The notes beneath the pieces are model-generated. The model was not told the DNA's origin and ran no database searches. It saw only the letters and a program-made list of their open reading frames with translations. From Prosthecobacter debontii (GTDB taxonomy: Bacteria > Verrucomicrobiota > Verrucomicrobiia > Chthoniobacterales > Chthoniobacteraceae): a stretch of 39,652 bases of DNA. Location of the stretch: contig CAMDQC010000036.1 in NCBI GenBank assembly GCA_945905735.1, forward strand, positions 1-39,652, written 5' to 3'. Positions 8,301 through 15,978 of this stretch are shown piece after piece. Positions within the stretch are counted from its first letter, which is position 1, and each line of letters begins with the position of its first letter. Both the position numbers and the translations under genes were made by a program.

Positions 8301-11300
8301 AAATCAACGGGCTTCTGAACCTCGCCGGGGGAAGTGTGTTACTCCAGCGTGGTGGCGGAATATCCGCGAATACAATCACTGCGGCTTCGGGCGCAGTATT
8401 TCAGTTCGACGGCGGAAGTACGACTACGGGAGTGGACGCCACTTTGGTTCGCACAGGCCCCATTCAGGACAGCAAACTCGAGGTGGGTTCCGGCGGAATC
8501 ACGGTGGATAATGGAACTTTCAATTTCAACGCGGGTCCGAGCGGACGCGCCGCTACGGGACGTGGAAGCACGATCATCCTCAACGGACCATTCACCTCAA
8601 CTGGCACAACCAATATCTTGCGAGACACGACTGCCGGAAACCTGATCGTTTTGCAGGAGCGTTCGGCCATTGAGCTGAATAGCGCGATTCGGACATTCAA
8701 TGTGACAGGCACACTCAATCTCGGGACAGTTGCGGCCCCGCTCGCAGTACGGGACGGGCGGCTCGTTATCGCGACATTGGACCCAGTTCCTAGCCCTGGC
8801 GGCATCTTGAAAACAGGCACTGGTATTGTTCACTTACCCGGCAACCAGCCTTATACTGGCGCCACGACCATCAACGGCGGATCGTTCTCGATCGACGGAA
8901 CGCTATCCACTTCCAGCGTGACGATCAACAGCACCGGCACATTGACGGGCAAAGGGAGCACGGGCGGCGGAGTCACCGTGAATACTGGCGGCTCTATTGT
9001 CGCGGGTGCTGCGGGCGTGGGGACGCTCACCGTCCCGACGCTCACCCTCGGTACAGGTGCGACGGATACTTCCAGCCTGACTTTTAATCGCGGGACGACA
9101 CCGGGCATCATCTCGGTCGCCAACGCGGACGGGTTCATCGTGAATGGTGGGGCAGACACCGTTACGGTCAATCTTGCGGGCCCGAACCCCGGCCTCGGGC
9201 AGCATGTGCTCATTGATTATGCGGGCATCCTCGGCGGCACGGGTATCACTGCGTTTAAGACTGGTACATTGCCCAATCGCGTCGCCACGGCAGTGGTGGA
9301 AAACGACGCGCTGAACACGGCAATCGTGCTGAATATCACCGCGATGGAGGTCCCAATTTGGACGGGTAATGCGAGCACGGAGTGGAGCACGGCGACGATC
9401 GCCGCGCCGAAAAACTGGGGCCTCGTCGGGCAACCCGCTGCGACGACGGATTTCCTCGCACAAGACAATGTGCTCTTTGATGACACCGCGACGCTCACGG
9501 ATGTCGCACTCACCGGTGGCGACATCACGCCGAATATCGTTCGCTTTAACAACATCGCAAAGGCTTACACGGTCGCTGGACCGGGAGCGATCACGGGGGC
9601 TGCGTCTGTCCTTAAAGATGGCGCTGGGTTGGTGACGCTTGGCGGCGTTCACTCTAATACGGGCTCAGTGACGATGAACGCTGGCACGCTCCAAGTCGGT
9701 TCGGTGACGGATGTGGGCGGCTCGCCGCTTGGCGGGGCTACCTCGACGCTGGTGTTTAATGGTGGCACGTTGGAATACACGGGAGCAACGGATACCACAG
9801 CTCGCGCAATCACTCTCAGCGCGGGCGGAGGAACGGTGAAAACGGCGACTTCCATCACGCTCGGCGGGTTGATTACGGGAGCGGGAAGCCTGACGAAAAC
9901 CGGTGTAGGCGCGACCGTGCTCACCGCTGCAAACGTCGGCTTTAACGGTGGGTTGGTGATCAAAGAGGGTACCGTGCAATTTGCCACAACGGATGCAATC
10001 GGTGGCCCGACGCAAACAGTGACGCTTGACGGTGGCTCGCTGGAATACACCGCCGCTGGGACGCTTGATTGGGGCGCTGCCGCGCAGACGCGGGTGCTCA
10101 ATACCAGCGCACTTGGCGGTACGATTCGAGTCACCGCTGGCGCAGCGGGCAATGGCCTCGTCCTCACGCGGGCAGGCTCGCTCACGGGCGCGGGGCCAAT
10201 CACGAAGCAAGGCGTGGGAACTCTGCGTATCGTTGCAGACAACGTGGGACACACTGGGAACTGGGCGATCAACGAAGGCGCGGTGGAAGTCCAAACCGCG
10301 AACGGAATCGGAAGTGGAACCGCTACCGTAGGAACGGGCGGAATCCTAGTGGTCCAAAGCAAGGGTGCACCGAACAGCTTTGCATTGCCAAACAACATCG
10401 TCCTCAACGGAGGCACTCTCCAAGTCCGCTCGGGAAACCTCGGCGTTTTCGGTGGCGACGTGGATGTGCAGGCTCCGTCGTTTGCATACCTCCGCAGCTT
10501 CACTAGTACGGGAACCTCGCAGGACATAACGCTCAACGGACGGCTTACGGGAAGTCAGTCCCTCACCATCGAAGGTAACGCCAATAACACGGCAACCGCG
10601 CTCATTGTAAAAAATCCCGGCAGCAACTTCAGCGGCCAGTTTATCGTCAACGCCGCGCAGGGGCTCACGGCGCAGCCGCCTATCACCGGCAACCCATTCG
10701 GCACCGGCACCATCGCGCTGACCGCCGCCCGCCTCGGCCTCCACGACGACGGGGCTGGCAGCGATGGAAGCATCGCCTACGGGAATAATGTGACTATCGC
10801 CGGTGCCGTCGGCACGACCATCGACGTGAACCGTTCTGCGGGACTCACCACGGGCAATACGATCCACCTCGGCACACTTGGGATGACATCCTCGACGCTC
10901 AACGTCACGGGAGCCAACGGCTACACCGTGGATTTCGCAGGCGCGGCGGACCTCGGACCATCCCCGACGATCAATGCGACGACTGGCAACATCTCGTTCA
11001 GCGGTGGAGTCAACGCCGCAGGCCCGCTCACTAAGCAAGGCGCTGGGAAGCTGACTCTCGGCGGGACTGGCACGGCGACCATCGCAGGAAACGTATCCAT
11101 CCTCGGAGGCAACCTGGCCATCAACAATACCCTCGCCGACACATCGAATGTGGACGTCATCTCCGGCACTCTCAGCGGCTCCGGCACAGTCGCGGGCAAT
11201 GTCGTCGTCACCGCGGCGACGGGAATCGTGGCACCTGGCAACAGCGCTGGCATCCTCAGCGTCGGCGGCAATGTCACGTTCGGTGCAGCCTCGGCCTTTA

Positions 11301-11698
11301 ACGTAGAACTCGCACACGGTGCCGGGCCGGTGCCTGTCGCCGGGACGACCTACGATCAGCTCAACGTCGGCACGGGCGTGCTCGACGGCGCCGTGGACAT
11401 CACGGGAGCCACGCTGAACATCACCACCGGCGCAGACTTCCTCGTGAACGATCTGCTCTTCATCATCGTGAACGACGGGGTCGATGCAGTCGCTGGAACC
11501 TTCGCCAATATCCCTGCCGCAGGGACACCGTTCTTCGTGGATAATTTCATGTTCGAGATCAGCTACGATGGCGACTCCGCCGCTGGCACGCTCCACGGCG
11601 GCAACGATGTCGTCCTGCTCGTGCCAGAGCCCGGCAGCGCTGCGCTACTCCTCGGCGGGCTCGGGATGCTCATGGGTCGTCGTCGTCGGAAGGCGTAG
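5324..11698 (+). CDS. Giant PEP-CTERM protein with autotransporter-associated beta-strand repeats
   Basis: This is a 2124-residue exported protein. Residues 1-35 form a long signal peptide (KTSLTRRSS...VVAVATSYGQA). A globular N-terminal domain (about 38-270, starting YSQNFDTLPT) is followed by at least seven beta-strand repeats of the passenger-associated type, each marked by LTKxGAGTLTL-like turns: LTKAGAGTLTM, LVKSGAATVTF, LTKTGAGRVII, VLKDGAGLVTL, LTKTGVGATVL, ITKQGVGTLRI, LTKQGAGKLTL. These predict a long right-handed beta-helix rich in Gly, Thr, Asn and Ala. The C-terminus is a complete PEP-CTERM sorting signal: VPEPGS, a hydrophobic helix, then RRRRKA. An exosortase encoded elsewhere should process it. 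No outer-membrane barrel is present, so it is not a classical autotransporter. The frame opens at a GTG at 5288, but the ATG at 5324 begins the signal peptide. Likely role: surface or matrix structure. Confidence 0.95.
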   Translation: MKTSLTRRSSQKHILSTSAAALIGVVAVATSYGQAISITGSTVYSQNFDTLPTVAGNWADNGTIVGWQADSMSTFPAAGVLNPIPLGIYTTAAAGARGFFSAGTGTERALAWSPTTTSYGATAMGVVFQNNSGSSVSLGNFSYNGELYVPHATANNVDGFQFFYQISGTAVTDLASGGAVHGNGNTFAQNAALADTGWTRVGAFDYATSNAATAALAAPVISNISGNLGLTLAPGQFITLRWRNFNDGGGVDALMGIDDVSLAFSVISDSTYNLNHAVGAAPNGSLDNTGTPYWTDGVNATGYLGGGAIFSQDPTGTATIDVPTNITVGFVRASHASGTYSIGGAGQISGGLFKLNAGTLALTSANAFSSTSFNGGTIQVSAAGALGTSTITMGVAGGTLENASAYTLNNVVAGTGTLTKAGAGTLTMGGVNTHPSTILSAGTTVLGGSLPANHTVNVNSGASLRVGGTIGTGATSTIGGRILGTGTVNGTTAISNGGTVESGALGNGTLTFQDLTFGAVAGNAATFDASLTSLVNVTGSLVLNGGAEKVTINVSGNPVGALPQTFTLLDYVTIGGSGFGGFIIGTQPNRAVAALIDDMVNSRVDYQITAIDFPIWSGALSGAWALGAQGGAENWVLNSNNASPTDFRVNDNVVFNDLPATDQNVVINGANVTVTSLTFTNATRNYTFSGTNGIAGNAPLVKSGAATVTFDNTNSFTGSVTVNAGTVKAASLADGGTNSSLGSGTLVTLDGGSTLEYTGASAVSTNRALTINAGGGTLKTANTLTLSGAISGAGTLTKTGAGRVIIAGTASATTTISEGVLEFGGGANVTGALTVNSNTDLEISDGSAGTGNITNNGRTTIRRTDTVTIPAIISGSGELIMNGAGSVTLGGAAVPNTFTGITRVLAGILNAGKTAGTDAIGGDLLIDGGSFRFAAVGTANQIPDTASITLTSGSFGDVLNVGPLAQQTDTVNNVTVNGGTFGSLRSGTSASFQINGLLNLAGGSVLLQRGGGISANTITAASGAVFQFDGGSTTTGVDATLVRTGPIQDSKLEVGSGGITVDNGTFNFNAGPSGRAATGRGSTIILNGPFTSTGTTNILRDTTAGNLIVLQERSAIELNSAIRTFNVTGTLNLGTVAAPLAVRDGRLVIATLDPVPSPGGILKTGTGIVHLPGNQPYTGATTINGGSFSIDGTLSTSSVTINSTGTLTGKGSTGGGVTVNTGGSIVAGAAGVGTLTVPTLTLGTGATDTSSLTFNRGTTPGIISVANADGFIVNGGADTVTVNLAGPNPGLGQHVLIDYAGILGGTGITAFKTGTLPNRVATAVVENDALNTAIVLNITAMEVPIWTGNASTEWSTATIAAPKNWGLVGQPAATTDFLAQDNVLFDDTATLTDVALTGGDITPNIVRFNNIAKAYTVAGPGAITGAASVLKDGAGLVTLGGVHSNTGSVTMNAGTLQVGSVTDVGGSPLGGATSTLVFNGGTLEYTGATDTTARAITLSAGGGTVKTATSITLGGLITGAGSLTKTGVGATVLTAANVGFNGGLVIKEGTVQFATTDAIGGPTQTVTLDGGSLEYTAAGTLDWGAAAQTRVLNTSALGGTIRVTAGAAGNGLVLTRAGSLTGAGPITKQGVGTLRIVADNVGHTGNWAINEGAVEVQTANGIGSGTATVGTGGILVVQSKGAPNSFALPNNIVLNGGTLQVRSGNLGVFGGDVDVQAPSFAYLRSFTSTGTSQDITLNGRLTGSQSLTIEGNANNTATALIVKNPGSNFSGQFIVNAAQGLTAQPPITGNPFGTGTIALTAARLGLHDDGAGSDGSIAYGNNVTIAGAVGTTIDVNRSAGLTTGNTIHLGTLGMTSSTLNVTGANGYTVDFAGAADLGPSPTINATTGNISFSGGVNAAGPLTKQGAGKLTLGGTGTATIAGNVSILGGNLAINNTLADTSNVDVISGTLSGSGTVAGNVVVTAATGIVAPGNSAGILSVGGNVTFGAASAFNVELAHGAGPVPVAGTTYDQLNVGTGVLDGAVDITGATLNITTGADFLVNDLLFIIVNDGVDAVAGTFANIPAAGTPFFVDNFMFEISYDGDSAAGTLHGGNDVVLLVPEPGSAALLLGGLGMLMGRRRRKA
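6715..7750 (+). repeat. Internal duplication in the PEP-CTERM protein, copy 1
   Basis: Approximate borders, encoding residues about 465-810. Landmarks in order: a DYVTIGGSGF turn, TQPNRAVAA, ITAIDFPIWSG, a DNVVFND strand, TVNAGT, a LEYTGAS strand, NAGGGTLKTANTLTLSGAI and LTKTGAG. The same landmarks recur in the same order in copy 2, about 727 residues later. Confidence 0.75.
8930..9930 (+). repeat. Internal duplication in the PEP-CTERM protein, copy 2
   Basis: Approximate borders, encoding residues about 1203-1535. Matching landmarks: DYAGILGGTGI, TLPNRVATA, ITAMEVPIWTG, DNVLFDD, TMNAGT, LEYTGAT, SAGGGTVKTATSITLGGLI and LTKTGVG. The two copies have diverged, so this is an old duplication of a multi-repeat block rather than an assembly artefact. 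Confidence 0.75.
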
Positions 11699-11706
11699 TC
11701 AACATC

Positions 11707-11934
11707 ATGGACGACAGGCCACCACCGGACGGCTGCGAGAAGTGCATTCGGTTCGGCTGCGGATTCTTGTTCGGCGGAACCGTCGTCTTTTTCGCCGTTG
11801 CTCGGTATTTCTTTAGCACTGCCAGCCCCTTCTGGATTGCCGTTGGCGTCGGCGCGCTCCTCTGCGGGTTGCTCGCCATCCGTTACGGCGACCGCTTTTA
11901 CCACGGTATCCTTGAGTTCTTTCGCCAGTGGTAA
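11707..11934 (+). CDS. Small two-helix membrane protein
   Basis: The 75-residue ORF starts 8 bases after the PEP-CTERM gene. It encodes a Cys-containing N-terminus (DGCEKCIRFGCG) and two hydrophobic segments (about residues 19-35, FLFGGTVVFFAVARYFF, and 40-58, SPFWIAVGVGALLCGLLAI) separated by a short loop. It ends YHGILEFFRQW. No family was recognised. The tight spacing suggests cotranscription with the giant protein, and the hydrophobic pattern is unlikely by chance in GC-rich noncoding DNA. Its stop lies 1 base from the stop of the convergent STN-repeat gene. Confidence 0.6.
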   Translation: MDDRPPPDGCEKCIRFGCGFLFGGTVVFFAVARYFFSTASPFWIAVGVGALLCGLLAIRYGDRFYHGILEFFRQW

Positions 11935-11935
11935 A

Positions 11936-13039
11936 TTACTTCGCCTGAAAGACGAGCGCGTTGTGCTCGATGCGTAGGTCGGTGCCGGAGAGTTCGGCCA
12001 TGTAGCGGAGGGCTTCTAGCGCGGGGATTTTATCGAGCTTGAAGGTGAGCGTTTGCTCTGCGGACGCTCCGCTGGCGAGGAGGTTGAAGCCTTTGCCTTC
12101 GGGGTCGAGTTCCTTGAGTTTCTTGCTGAGGAATGCCGCGCACTCGCTCATTTTTGCTTCGCGGAATTCGAGCTTCGGAATCTCGATACTGGCCAGCTTT
12201 TCCATGATGAGCCGTCCTTTGATGGCGACGGTGTTCACGACTTCGGGGCGCTTTTCGCTGCCCTTGTCGCCGAGGACGACGGCATTGCTGTCCCACCGCA
12301 CGGTGGTCCCGGTAAGAAACGCGATGATGCGGAGCAACTCCGGCACAGGCGTATTGTTGACGGTGAGCGTGAGTTCTCGTTCTCCGATTTCGGGCGATTG
12401 CGTCGCGCTAGGCGCTGGTGCGGTAGGAGCGGGATCGAGACCGGCGATGATGACTGCACCTTCCAAGCCGGGGATTGCCTTCGCTGAGATCGCTGCTTTG
12501 GCGGCGATGGGTGATTGGACGATGATATTGAGAATCGGCCCCGCTGGAGCGAGTTCGCGGGCTTTTTTCGCGACAAACTCCAGCGCCTCGCGAGTTGTGC
12601 TCGCACGGAACTCGAGCCGGGGAAAAACGACGCCCGACATCTTTTTGGCAAACCCGACTCCTCCAGCAAGAAACGCTACATCGGGGAGCATGGGGGGATT
12701 TTGGTCTGAGATTACGGCGAACCCGCCGCTCCACCGTACGTTGTATCCTGCTGCCTCCGCGCAGTAGCGGACGGCCTCGGGCGCGGGGATATTGGCGAGG
12801 TGCAGAGTGATGGGCTTGGGCACGGATTTGCCGGGTTGGATGACGAGGTTGAAGCTCACTTTATCCGGCGCGAGTGGCGCGGAGGCTTTGCGCAAAAACG
12901 CGACGGCGTCTTCCAGTGAGGCTTCTGCGAAATCGAGCTTCGCATACCGGATGCCCGCTGCCTTTTCGTAGGCGGAGCCGGTCTGGGCGAAGCTGGTGGC
13001 GGTCAGTGCGGCAAGGGCGAGGAAGGCTGGCGTGTTCAT
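11936..13039 (-). CDS. Exported protein with three STN-like (secretin/TonB N-terminal) repeats
   Basis: The 367-residue protein has a signal peptide (residues 1-18, ending SFAQ) and three repeats of one pattern. Each has a strand like 'IPKLEFREA', a helix with 'ALEFVAKKARELAP' character, a strand such as FNLLAS, a strand such as LTFKLDKIP, a helix such as ALRYMAELSGT, and a final strand 'LRIEHNALVF'. Repeats fall at about 30-115, 135-260 and 285-367. The middle one carries an insertion rich in Pro and Ala (PAPTAPAPSATQ). This is the layout of the STN domain found at the N-terminus of secretins and TonB receptors, but here no secretin or barrel follows. Such free-standing STN arrays occur in Verrucomicrobia. 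The function is unknown; a periplasmic binding or scaffold role is a guess. It is divergent from the nucleotidyltransferase gene. Confidence 0.82.
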   Translation of the reverse strand: MNTPAFLALAALTATSFAQTGSAYEKAAGIRYAKLDFAEASLEDAVAFLRKASAPLAPDKVSFNLVIQPGKSVPKPITLHLANIPAPEAVRYCAEAAGYNVRWSGGFAVISDQNPPMLPDVAFLAGGVGFAKKMSGVVFPRLEFRASTTREALEFVAKKARELAPAGPILNIIVQSPIAAKAAISAKAIPGLEGAVIIAGLDPAPTAPAPSATQSPEIGERELTLTVNNTPVPELLRIIAFLTGTTVRWDSNAVVLGDKGSEKRPEVVNTVAIKGRLIMEKLASIEIPKLEFREAKMSECAAFLSKKLKELDPEGKGFNLLASGASAEQTLTFKLDKIPALEALRYMAELSGTDLRIEHNALVFQAK

Positions 13040-13135
13040 GGCGCGAGTGAAGCGTCGAAACCGGGCGTGGGAAAGTGATCTTTCTGTTAGCGGCCTTGAA
13101 GTTCCGGCGGGCGGCGTGCTACGAGGCTGCGCACC

Positions 13136-13846
13136 ATGACCACGATTCGCAAAGCAGTCTTACTCGCCGCAGGCAAGGGCACCCGTATGAAGGAGCTCAC
13201 CAACGACCTTCCTAAACCGATGCTCGAAGTTCACGGGAAGCCCATTTTGCTCCACATCGTCGAAGGTTTGAAAGCGGCGGGCGTCACCGAGTTTTGCATC
13301 GTCGTGGGCTATCGTGCGGATGTGGTGCGCGACTTTTTTGGCGATGGGTCGCGCTTCGGCGTGCGGGTGGATTACGTCACGCAAATCGTGCAGGACGGCA
13401 CGGGGCGCGTGGTGGAGCTGGCGAAGGAATTTGCGGGCGCGGATGCGTTCGTCCTCAGCTACGGCGACATCCTCATTGATGCCGCAAACTACGAGCGCCT
13501 CGTAGCGCTGGGCGATGCGCAGGGGCTCGTGAGCGTGAAGCACAACGAGGGCGAAATCGCGAAAGGCGGCTGCGTAGTGGTGAACGAACGCTTCGAACTC
13601 ACCGACCTCATCGAGAAGCCCGCCGGTAAAGCGCCGAGCCCATGGTATAATGCGGGCGTCTATGCGTTCCGTCCGTCCATTTTCGAATTCACGGCGAAGC
13701 TGAAACTTTCTCCACGCGGCGAGTATGAACTCACGGATGCGATCCGCGACCTCGCGCAGAGCGGCAGTGTCGTGCAAGTCGTGGAACTCGCTGGCGACTG
13801 GGCGGATGTGCGCGACCCGGAAGTGCTGGCGGCGCTGAATGGGTGA
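13136..13846 (+). CDS. Sugar-phosphate nucleotidyltransferase (NTP_transferase family)
   Basis: The 236-residue protein opens with the nucleotide-binding signature of this family, VLLAAGKGTRM (residues 8-18), followed by LPKPMLEVHGKPIL. GDILID near residue 110 supplies a likely metal-binding Asp. DLIEKPAGKAPSPWYNAGVY (about 155-175) is the sugar-binding segment. The family joins NTP and a sugar-1-phosphate (or choline/ethanolamine phosphate) to make an activated donor for polysaccharide or surface glycan synthesis. The exact substrate cannot be read from sequence. The length fits single-domain members: there is no acyltransferase beta-helix as in GlmU. It stands alone, divergent from the STN-repeat gene and facing the lactonase gene across a large hairpin. 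Confidence 0.9.
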   Translation: MTTIRKAVLLAAGKGTRMKELTNDLPKPMLEVHGKPILLHIVEGLKAAGVTEFCIVVGYRADVVRDFFGDGSRFGVRVDYVTQIVQDGTGRVVELAKEFAGADAFVLSYGDILIDAANYERLVALGDAQGLVSVKHNEGEIAKGGCVVVNERFELTDLIEKPAGKAPSPWYNAGVYAFRPSIFEFTAKLKLSPRGEYELTDAIRDLAQSGSVVQVVELAGDWADVRDPEVLAALNG

Positions 13847-13857
13847 GGGGAGATTTT

Positions 13858-13929
13858 GTGACTCGTGATTTGTGAGAAGTGACTAGTCGCTAGCGTGCTA
13901 CCAATCACTTCTCACAAATCACAAATCAC
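13858..13929. repeat. Intergenic hairpin with 7-nt periodic arms, copy A
   Basis: The arms at 13858-13882 and 13905-13929 are 25 bases each and pair with 2 mismatches; the inner 18 bases (13865-13882 with 13905-13922) pair perfectly. The arms are built of steps near GTGATTT / GTGAGAA / GTGACTA, about 7 bases apart. The 22-base centre holds GTCGCTAGCGTGCTA. It lies between two convergent genes and would form a stable stem in RNA from either strand, so it may act as a bidirectional terminator. The same centre motif, with A for T (GTCGCAAGCGTGCT), occurs in copy B at 27.05 kb. Confidence 0.85.
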
Positions 13930-13937
13930 AGCCCGCC

Positions 13938-14930
13938 TCACCACCCCGCGCCTTTCGTCAGCGTCTTCACGCGAACGAGAAACATGTCCGCGGTGATGTA
14001 GAGTGTGGAGCCGTCGTCGCCCCAGCAGCAGTTGCCAGTGGCTTGGCCGGTGAGGACGCGCCCGAGGAGCTTGCCCTCCGGCGAGACGATGAGCACGCCG
14101 CCGGGGCCGGTGGCCCAGACGTTGCCGCGTGCATCCACTTTCATGCCGTCGCATGAGCCTTTGTCGCCAGGTTTGCCCGCCTTTTTCGCGTCGAAAAATA
14201 CGCGCTCTCCCGCGACGCTGCCGTCTGGCTGGACATCGTAGGCCATGATGCGCGGCGCTTTGCCATCGCTGACGGCGACGTAGAGGATGCGTTCATCGGG
14301 CGAAAATGCGATGCCGTTGGGCCAGTTCACGTCTTTCGTGACGACGGAGACTTCGCCCTTCGGGGTGACGCGATAGACGCCGTTGAACGGCTGCTCCTTC
14401 AGCGGAGAAGCGTTGCCTTTATCGAGGCCGTAGGGCGGGTCGGTAAAATAGATGTCGCCATTTTTGCGCACGGCGAGATCGTTGGGGCTGTTGAATTTCT
14501 TGCCGTCGAACTTCTCTGCCAGCGAGGTGAAGGTGCCCTTCTCCCAGCGCGCTACGCGGCGGTCTCCGTGCATACAGACGAGCAGGCGGCCTTGTGCATC
14601 GCGGGAGAGTCCGTTGCTGCCTTGCTCGCGAAAGCCCGCCGTCGGTGTGGTCATGCCGCTGGGTTTTAGGAAGACCTCGGCGGACTTCATGCCTTCCTTC
14701 CAGCGATAGATGATGTTCTCCGGCACGTCGGAGAAAAGCACCGCGCCCTCATACCACGTCGGGCCTTCGGACCAGTTGAAGCCTTCTGCGAGCTTCTCGA
14801 CGTTTGTGCTTGGGGAGATGAGAGCATCGAGCGCAGGGTCAATACGCTCGATGCTCCCTTTGAATGTGATGGTCTCTTCGGCGATGCAGGATGCGAATCC
14901 CGCGACGGTGATGGCGATGAACAGCTTCAT
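13938..14930 (-). CDS. Exported SMP-30/gluconolactonase-family protein
   Basis: The 330-residue protein has a signal peptide (MKLFIAITVAGFASCIAEE) and a six-bladed beta-propeller of the SMP-30/gluconolactonase/LRE type. The metal ligands of the family are present: Glu in SEGPTW (E55), Asn in SPNDLAV, and Asp in CDGMKVD. Members hydrolyse sugar lactones such as gluconolactone or related cyclic esters. The presence of all three ligands suggests an active enzyme, but the substrate is unknown. The frame continues upstream to 14966; the ATG at 14930 is preferred because it starts the signal peptide. The gene lies 45 bases downstream of the LysR gene on the same strand and may be cotranscribed with it. 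Confidence 0.9.
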   Translation of the reverse strand: MKLFIAITVAGFASCIAEETITFKGSIERIDPALDALISPSTNVEKLAEGFNWSEGPTWYEGAVLFSDVPENIIYRWKEGMKSAEVFLKPSGMTTPTAGFREQGSNGLSRDAQGRLLVCMHGDRRVARWEKGTFTSLAEKFDGKKFNSPNDLAVRKNGDIYFTDPPYGLDKGNASPLKEQPFNGVYRVTPKGEVSVVTKDVNWPNGIAFSPDERILYVAVSDGKAPRIMAYDVQPDGSVAGERVFFDAKKAGKPGDKGSCDGMKVDARGNVWATGPGGVLIVSPEGKLLGRVLTGQATGNCCWGDDGSTLYITADMFLVRVKTLTKGAGW

Positions 14931-14975
14931 CCGTGCGTGATTAAAGAGACTGCGCCGGGGTGTCAAAGGTCTGGT

Positions 14976-15851
14976 TTAACCTTTCAGTTGTTCGAGAAAT
15001 TCCTTCAGGCCAGGTGCGCGGGTGCGAGTCCGGCTGACGACGTAGCCGAGCGGACGCTTCAGCGCGTCGCCCTGAATGGTCACCTGTGCCAAGGTGCCAG
15101 TGGCGACTTCTTTGGCGATGGATTTTGCGGGCACGATGCTGATGCAGTTCTCGACTTGGACGATGCGTTTGATCGTCTCGACGCTGTCGTATGCGCCGCA
15201 GTTGACCGTCTTGGCCCCTGCATCGCGGAGTTGCTTGTCGATAAACTTGCGCGTGGAGGAGTCGCTTGCAAACGTGACCATTTTCTGGCCGTCGAGCGCG
15301 CTCAGTGCTGCCGTGCCCCTATTTGCCAGCGGGTGCTGGGGCGCGGTGACGATGACGAGTTCGTCTTCGCTGAAGGTCTCGGAGATCAAGTCCCGAGCCT
15401 TGCTGGAAAATGGGATTAGGCCCGCGTCAGCGTCGCCGCTTTCCACGAGTGTGCATACCGCTTCGCTAGTGCCGTAAATGACTTTCACCGTCACGTCGGG
15501 GTGCTTGGCGGCGAAGGCCTGGACGAGGGCCGGCAATTCGTAGAGGCCGATGGTGAAAGTGGCCGCGACTTTGATCTCTCCCGCGACTTCGTTTTTCAGC
15601 TCGCCGAGACGATTCTCAAAGGAGTCCCAGATGTCTAAAATCTTTGTGCATGCTTCGAGGAAGGCGTTGCCCTCGGGTGTGAGGGTGACTTGACGGCGAC
15701 CACGCTCGACCAGTGTGACGCCGAAGCGAATTTCCAGATTGCGCACTTGCTGACTGACGGCGCTCTGGGTGATCTTGTTTTTTTCTGCGGACTTCGAGAA
15801 GCTGCTTGTTTCTACGAGGTCACAGAAGACTTTGAATGAATCGATATACAT
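14976..15851 (-). CDS. LysR-family transcriptional regulator
   Basis: The 291-residue protein has the standard layout. A winged helix-turn-helix lies at residues 1-60 (FKVFCDLVETSSFSKSAEKN, then ITQSAVSQQVRNLE), then a linker helix, then a periplasmic-binding-protein-like effector domain (about 92-291) starting EIKVAATFTIGLYELPALV. The HTH resembles CysB/CbbR-type regulators, which sense small metabolites. The effector cannot be deduced. It is divergent from yggS with 127 bases between the start codons, the usual place for LysR autoregulation and control of the divergent gene. The lactonase gene downstream is a second possible target. Confidence 0.93.
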   Translation of the reverse strand: MYIDSFKVFCDLVETSSFSKSAEKNKITQSAVSQQVRNLEIRFGVTLVERGRRQVTLTPEGNAFLEACTKILDIWDSFENRLGELKNEVAGEIKVAATFTIGLYELPALVQAFAAKHPDVTVKVIYGTSEAVCTLVESGDADAGLIPFSSKARDLISETFSEDELVIVTAPQHPLANRGTAALSALDGQKMVTFASDSSTRKFIDKQLRDAGAKTVNCGAYDSVETIKRIVQVENCISIVPAKSIAKEVATGTLAQVTIQGDALKRPLGYVVSRTRTRAPGLKEFLEQLKG

Positions 15852-15978
15852 TAGTTGTTGGATTGGTTTTGGGTTTGGGTTTCACCGGGAGCGAATTCGG
15901 GTGGTTTGCTGAAAGGCGCACATTTACGAATACGTTTCAAGTTCACATGGCAATACGAGATTTTGGAATTATTAAATT
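15852..15978. promoter_or_regulatory. Divergent LysR/yggS promoter region
   Basis: These 127 bases separate the two divergent start codons. The right half (15925-15978) is clearly richer in A and T than its surroundings and includes ACGAATACGTTTCAAGTTCA and a TTATTAAATT block next to the yggS ATG, fitting a promoter and a T-N11-A-like LysR site. No single -35/-10 pair is convincing. There is no Shine-Dalgarno sequence before the yggS ATG. Confidence 0.35.

Noticed and set aside
6400-11300. Repeated short motifs in the PEP-CTERM gene as a CRISPR-like or tandem DNA array
   Set aside because: The repeats are coding, diverged at DNA level and irregularly spaced; they follow the protein's beta-strand pattern.
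9649-11596. Long minus-strand frames (about 295 and 416 codons) opposite the PEP-CTERM gene
   Set aside because: They mirror the repetitive Gly/Thr codons of the coding strand and show no signal, domain or start context.
13858-13929. Hairpin A as a CRISPR repeat or insertion-sequence end
   Set aside because: There is a single inverted pair with a 22-base loop, no spacer series, no transposase and no target duplication visible.
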